Part shown: positions 29,919-32,977 of the stretch, piece after piece | Layout: each line of letters starts with the position of its first letter | How positions within the stretch are numbered: the first letter of the stretch is position 1 | NCBI RefSeq assembly: GCF_030908245.1 | Contig: NZ_JAVFJJ010000025.1 | Coordinates: 1 to 32,977, forward strand | Length of the DNA stretch: 32,977 bases | Origin: Sinomonas sp. ASV322 | GTDB lineage: Bacteria > Actinomycetota > Actinomycetes > Actinomycetales > Micrococcaceae | Reading direction: 5' to 3' | Made by a program: the position numbers and the translations under genes | Notes under the pieces: model-generated | Databases searched by the model: none | Told to the model about the DNA's origin: nothing | The model's input: the letters and a program-made list of their open reading frames with translations, nothing else

Positions 29919-31559
29919 ATGGCCGAGGCTGAACTGCCGATCGTGCTCGATCCTGCGAGCCGCGTGCCCCTCGCGGCCCAGCTCGCGGCGCGGCTCCGGG
30001 GCTCGATCCTCGACGGGACACTGCGGGCCGAGGACACGCTCCCGTCGTCGCGCCGGCTCGCGGACCAGCTCGGGGTCTCGCGGGGCGTCGTCGTGCGCGC
30101 GTTCGAGCAGCTCGCGGGCGAGGGCTACCTCGACGCTCAGGGTGCTGGCGGGACCCGCGTCGCGGTCCGGCCCGACCTGGGCGGGGCCCGGGAACCCTCG
30201 CCTGGGCCGAGGCCCGCCGAGCAGCAGGCGCCCGTGATCGACCTGAGCCCCGGCCGCCCGTCAGCGGCCGCCTTCCGGAATCCCGAGTGGCGCGCGGCCT
30301 GGCGCATGGCCGTCGCGGAATCGGACTGGTCGAGCCTCCCGCCCCCGCTCGGCACGCCGGCGTTCCGTGCCGCCATCGCGAAGCACCTCGCGACGTCGAG
30401 GGGCGTCGCCGCCGACCCCGACGATGTCATCGTGACGGCCGGAACGAGCGACGCGCTCCAGCTCGTCGTCGCCGCGCTGCGCCGCCGCTCTCCCGCGCCA
30501 CGGGTCCTCGTCGAGGACCCCGGCTACCCGACGGGACGCCGGGTCCTCGCCGCGTCGGGCGCCGCCGTCGAGACGATCCCCGTCGGGCCCGACGGCGCGA
30601 CCGTTTCGGGCCTGCGTGCCCTTCCGGCGCCGCCAGACGCCATCCTCGTCACGCCGAGCCACCAATACCCTCTCGGCGGCCGCATGCCGGTGAGCGAGCG
30701 GCTCGGCCTGCTCGCGTGGGCGGCCGAGCACGGCGTCCTCGTCCTCGAGGACGATTACGACAGCGAGTTCCGCCACACGCGCATGCCGCTCCCCGCCGTC
30801 GCATCGCTGCCCTCCGTGGCGGATGTCGTGCTCATCGGCACCTTCTCGAAAGTCCTCAGCCCGTGGCTGCGCTGCGGCTACCTCGTGGTGCGCGGCGAGC
30901 CGGGTGAGTGGCTCAAGGAGACGCGCCGGGCGCTCGACACCCCCGTCTCCGGAACCATGCAGGCCGCCCTCGCGCTTTTCCTCGAGGGGGGAGGGCTCGC
31001 GCGCCACGTGATGCGTGCTCGCCGCGAGTACGCGCACCGGCGCGGGCTCCTGCTCGAACGGCTCGGGCGGCGCGACGACGTCGAGCTCTCCGCGGTCGAC
31101 GGCGGCCTTCACGCCGTCCTTCGGCTCGCCGACGGCGTCAGCGCGGCCGGCGTCGCCGAGGAGGCGCTTCAGGCGGGCGTCCAGGTGGCGCTCCTGGCCG
31201 CGTACCACGCTGGGTGGGCTCCTGCTGGGCTGGCGTCGGTTGGCTTGGGGGTCATTGGCTCGGCGTCTGTTGGCTCGGCGTCCGCGGGGGCCGCCTACGT
31301 TGGCTCGGCGTCCGCGGGGGCCGCCTACGTTGGCTCGGCGTCCGCGCGGGGAGCCTACATTGGCTCGGCGTCCGCGCGGGGAGCCTTCGTTGACCCGGCG
31401 TCCGTGGGGGGAGCCTTCGTTGACCCGGCGGCGATTGGCTCCGCGTCCGTTGGCTCGGGGGCGGCCAACGGGCTCGTGATCGGCTACGGCGCGCCGACGG
31501 ACCTCGAGCTCGCGCGCGCCCTCGACATCCTCGCGGGGATCCTGGACCGGAGGCGGTGA
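29919..31559 (+). CDS. MocR-type regulator (GntR wHTH plus aminotransferase-like domain)
   Basis: A 546-residue MocR-family protein. Residues 10-82 form a GntR winged helix (AAQLAARLRGSILDGTLRAEDTLPSSRRLADQLGVSRGVVVRAFEQL). From about 108 onward it is a fold-type I aminotransferase-like domain with EDPGYPTGR (199-207), VTPSHQYPLGGRMP (244-257), LEDDYDSEFR (276-285) and the PLP lysine K311 in GTFSKVLSP. Typical members have about 450-490 residues; the excess is a decapeptide repeat block at 441-514 set between two normal C-terminal segments. GAGGA precedes ATG 29919. It is divergent from the lyase-transporter pair, its likely target. Confidence 0.9.
   Translation: MAEAELPIVLDPASRVPLAAQLAARLRGSILDGTLRAEDTLPSSRRLADQLGVSRGVVVRAFEQLAGEGYLDAQGAGGTRVAVRPDLGGAREPSPGPRPAEQQAPVIDLSPGRPSAAAFRNPEWRAAWRMAVAESDWSSLPPPLGTPAFRAAIAKHLATSRGVAADPDDVIVTAGTSDALQLVVAALRRRSPAPRVLVEDPGYPTGRRVLAASGAAVETIPVGPDGATVSGLRALPAPPDAILVTPSHQYPLGGRMPVSERLGLLAWAAEHGVLVLEDDYDSEFRHTRMPLPAVASLPSVADVVLIGTFSKVLSPWLRCGYLVVRGEPGEWLKETRRALDTPVSGTMQAALALFLEGGGLARHVMRARREYAHRRGLLLERLGRRDDVELSAVDGGLHAVLRLADGVSAAGVAEEALQAGVQVALLAAYHAGWAPAGLASVGLGVIGSASVGSASAGAAYVGSASAGAAYVGSASARGAYIGSASARGAFVDPASVGGAFVDPAAIGSASVGSGAANGLVIGYGAPTDLELARALDILAGILDRRR
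31239..31460 (+). repeat. 30-bp in-frame minisatellite in the MocR-type gene
   Basis: Tandem 30-bp units (TTGGCTCGGCGTCCGCGGGG plus ten bases) encode six decapeptides of the form VGSASAGAAY, VGSASARGAY, IGSASARGAF and VDPASVGGAF over residues 451-510, with partial units on each side. Two central copies are identical at the DNA level, so expansion looks recent. Confidence 0.9.
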
Positions 31560-31607
31560 CAGGCGAAGCCTCGTTAGATTGTCGGACCCCTCGGGGAGAC
31601 TGATTCC

Positions 31608-32977
31608 ATGGTCGTTGAGGAGGTCCTGAACCCAGCCCACGGGGACACCGGGGGCTGGGACATCACGGGCTGGCTTCCTTTCGGCCGGGATCCGCTGTGC
31701 CCGGGGGGCGGGGACTCGCTGGGCTCGGCGGGGTGGGACTTCCATGGGGACGCCCTGGCGCGGGTCGTGGTGCCCCCAGCCGTGGACCCGTCGGTCTTCG
31801 AGGCCTTCGACGGGCTGGGCGCCGAGGCCTGCGAGATCGAGGCCCTGTGGGAGGCGGCGCTTCCGGCGAGGGCGCTCATGGCTCGGGCGCGGGCCGAACG
31901 GGCCGAGGAGCTCGTCGCGGAGCTGGAGCGCATCGATGCGGCGCAGGCGCGGCTCGAGGCGCGCAAGGCGATCACCCTCGCAGCGCTCGCCGCCGCCGTG
32001 GGAGGGTCCTCGGAGAACCCTGCCCACCGGCTGGACGCCCCCGCCGTGGCCGCGTCGGAGCTGGCCGCGGCCCTGCGGATCTCCCAGCGCACGGCCTCCG
32101 CCGCCGTCGCCGAGGCCCTCACCATCACGAACCGCCCCTGGGCGCCGGTGCTCGAGGGCATGTTGTCCGGTGCCCTGCCCCGCCGGCGTGCCGCCGCGAT
32201 CCTGGACGCCGCCGTGCCCGTCCCCGTGGAACGGCTCGAATTGTTCGCCTCCGAGGCGGTGGCCATCGCCAGCCCGCCCGACCCGGAGGCCATTCCCACC
32301 CAGGGGGCACTCAGGCGCCGCTTGCGCCGCCTGGCCGAGAAGCACGCCGAGGAGCCGCTGGAGGTCCGGAAGGAGCGGGCGGGCGCCCACCGGCGGGTCG
32401 AGCTCGAGCCGGACCAGGACGGGATGTGCTGGCTGAGCGCCTACCTGCCGCTCGAGGTCGGGGCCGCGATCGACACCCGGCTGCAGGCCATCGCCCGGTC
32501 CCTGCAGAGCCCCGAGGAGGAGCGCACAGTCAACCAGCTGCGGGCCGACGCCCTCGCGGACCTCCTCACCGGCCACGGCCATTCCCCGCTCGGAGGGGTG
32601 CGCACCGAGCTGATCGTCACCGTCCCGGCCCGCACCCTCGCACGTGGGGCCGCCCCACCGGGGGAGGACGCGCCGGGGGAGGACACACCGGGGGAGGACG
32701 CACCGGGGGAGGACGCCCCGGGGGAGATTGTCGGCTACGGGCCGATCGACGCCGACGCGGTCAGGCTCCTCGCCGCCGAGGCCGCGACGTGGTCCCGGCT
32801 CTACGTCGAGCCGGGCACCGGCACGCCGCTCGCCCTCGGCAGGCGGCGCTACACGCCCACCCCCGCGATGCGCCGCTTCCTCGGGGCCCGCGACCGGACC
32901 TGCCGGTTCCCCGGCTGCGACAAGCCGGCGGCCGCGACGGAAGCTGACCACACCCGGGAATGGTCCGACGGCGGCGC
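31608..32977 (+). CDS. DUF222 (13E12 repeat) HNH endonuclease, 3' end outside window
   Basis: The frame opens at ATG 31608 (GGGGAG about 10 nt upstream) and is still open at the window end: 456 residues are visible. The DUF222 region is recognisable (ELVAELERIDAAQARLEARKAITLAALAAAV, RISQRTASAAVAEALTITNRPW, CWLSAYLPLEVGAAIDTRLQAIA, TVNQLRADALADLL). The start of the HNH domain follows: RRFLGARDRTCRFPGCDKPAAATEADHTREWSDGG, with the zinc cysteines C-x4-C and the first DH pair. The family is multi-copy in many actinobacteria and its role is unclear, although mobile-element-like behaviour is suspected. A PGEDA repeat lies at 351-374. Confidence 0.9.
   Translation, partial: MVVEEVLNPAHGDTGGWDITGWLPFGRDPLCPGGGDSLGSAGWDFHGDALARVVVPPAVDPSVFEAFDGLGAEACEIEALWEAALPARALMARARAERAEELVAELERIDAAQARLEARKAITLAALAAAVGGSSENPAHRLDAPAVAASELAAALRISQRTASAAVAEALTITNRPWAPVLEGMLSGALPRRRAAAILDAAVPVPVERLELFASEAVAIASPPDPEAIPTQGALRRRLRRLAEKHAEEPLEVRKERAGAHRRVELEPDQDGMCWLSAYLPLEVGAAIDTRLQAIARSLQSPEEERTVNQLRADALADLLTGHGHSPLGGVRTELIVTVPARTLARGAAPPGEDAPGEDTPGEDAPGEDAPGEIVGYGPIDADAVRLLAAEAATWSRLYVEPGTGTPLALGRRRYTPTPAMRRFLGARDRTCRFPGCDKPAAATEADHTREWSDGG
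32658..32729 (+). repeat. 15-bp in-frame tandem repeat in the HNH gene
   Basis: Four full 15-bp units of the CCGGGGGAGGACGC type and one partial unit encode PGEDA-PGEDT-PGEDA-PGEDA-PGE in an acidic linker between DUF222 segments. Units differ only at third codon positions and at one alanine/threonine codon. Confidence 0.9.

Noticed and set aside
31697-32947. A 416-residue plus-strand frame overlapping the HNH gene
   Set aside because: It is a frame-shifted shadow. The real frame starts at ATG 31608 and carries DUF222 and HNH motifs through to the window end.
30261-32951. An 896-residue open frame antisense to the MocR and HNH genes
   Set aside because: It is a GC-driven shadow. The repeated VLPR-type segment is just the reverse reading of the MocR minisatellite, and the plus-strand frames carry unmistakable MocR and DUF222 motifs.
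1-32977. CRISPR arrays, tRNA genes, insertion sequences or prophage genes
   Set aside because: No regularly spaced repeats, cloverleaf, transposase or phage structural gene was recognised. The only mobile-like item is the truncated DUF222/HNH gene at the end.

Overview
The window looks like a chromosomal segment of a high-GC, flagellated actinobacterium, most likely a Micrococcaceae-type organism such as an Arthrobacter or Sinomonas relative. This rests on the actinobacterial 5S rRNA, strong G/C bias at third codon positions, frequent ATGA/GTGA gene overlaps, GTG/TTG starts, TAnnnT -10 elements with leaderless genes, a DUF222/13E12 HNH gene and mycobacterium-like regulators. The genus is inference.

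Layout. (1) 1-600: end of an rRNA operon (23S-5S spacer, 5S, terminator) and a gene-free stretch. (2) 0.6-6.3 kb: small housekeeping and regulatory genes: a TetR regulator and tautomerase, a UBP-type zinc finger protein, an Asp-box (BNR) repeat protein coupled to a MoaD/ThiS-like ubiquitin fold protein, a small hypothetical, a DUF1508 protein, an AcoR-type GAF regulator and a YciI protein. (3) 6.35-13.99 kb: a tightly overlapping seven-gene operon: ArsR regulator, NuoB-like subunit, HyfB-like antiporter subunit, HycD, HycP, HycQ, HycE. Its order matches Mycobacterium tuberculosis Rv0081-Rv0087. It encodes a complex I/group 4 hydrogenase-like membrane complex. The small subunit keeps all four Fe-S cysteines, but the large subunit has lost all four Ni-ligand cysteines, so it should not be a hydrogenase (Ehr-type complex). 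(4) 14.0-15.6 kb: a MarR-GNAT fusion gene whose leaderless promoter and start codon lie inside a perfect 20+20 bp inverted repeat, then a VOC protein. (5) 15.6-17.5 kb: a translationally coupled minus-strand operon of an ImmA/IrrE-type metalloprotease, a multi-pass membrane protein and an EspR-like XRE regulator, with a palindromic AT-rich operator in front. (6) 17.7-19.0 kb: a secreted Gly/Gln-rich protein and an SRPBCC protein. (7) 19.06-27.5 kb: filament-stage flagellar genes. flgN-flgK-flgL-fliW lie on the minus strand, and fliC, fliD, fliS and a small coiled-coil gene on the plus strand. Both sides have sigma-28-type promoter elements (perfect GCCGATAA before fliC). A SnoaL-like gene and a SigG-like ECF sigma factor sit between the two arms. 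No basal body, motor, export or csrA genes are present. (8) 27.5-31.6 kb: an MFS transporter and a DHDPS/NAL-family lyase, divergent from a MocR regulator with a decapeptide minisatellite in its aminotransferase domain. (9) 31.6 kb to the end: a DUF222/HNH endonuclease gene cut off by the window edge.

How the parts work together. The hyc-like genes should form one membrane complex under a cysteine-free ArsR/Rv0081-type regulator. The flagellar genes supply hook-filament junction, cap, filament, their chaperones (FlgN, FliS) and the flagellin-level regulator FliW. The MocR regulator probably controls the divergent lyase-transporter pair through an inverted repeat that covers overlapping -10 elements.

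A theme across the window is in-frame tandem repeats inside otherwise conserved genes (hycQ, the gene after fliS, the mocR-type gene, the HNH gene). The best candidates for undescribed biology are the Ni-free hydrogenase-like complex, the protease-membrane protein-regulator operon, and the MarR-GNAT start-site palindrome.
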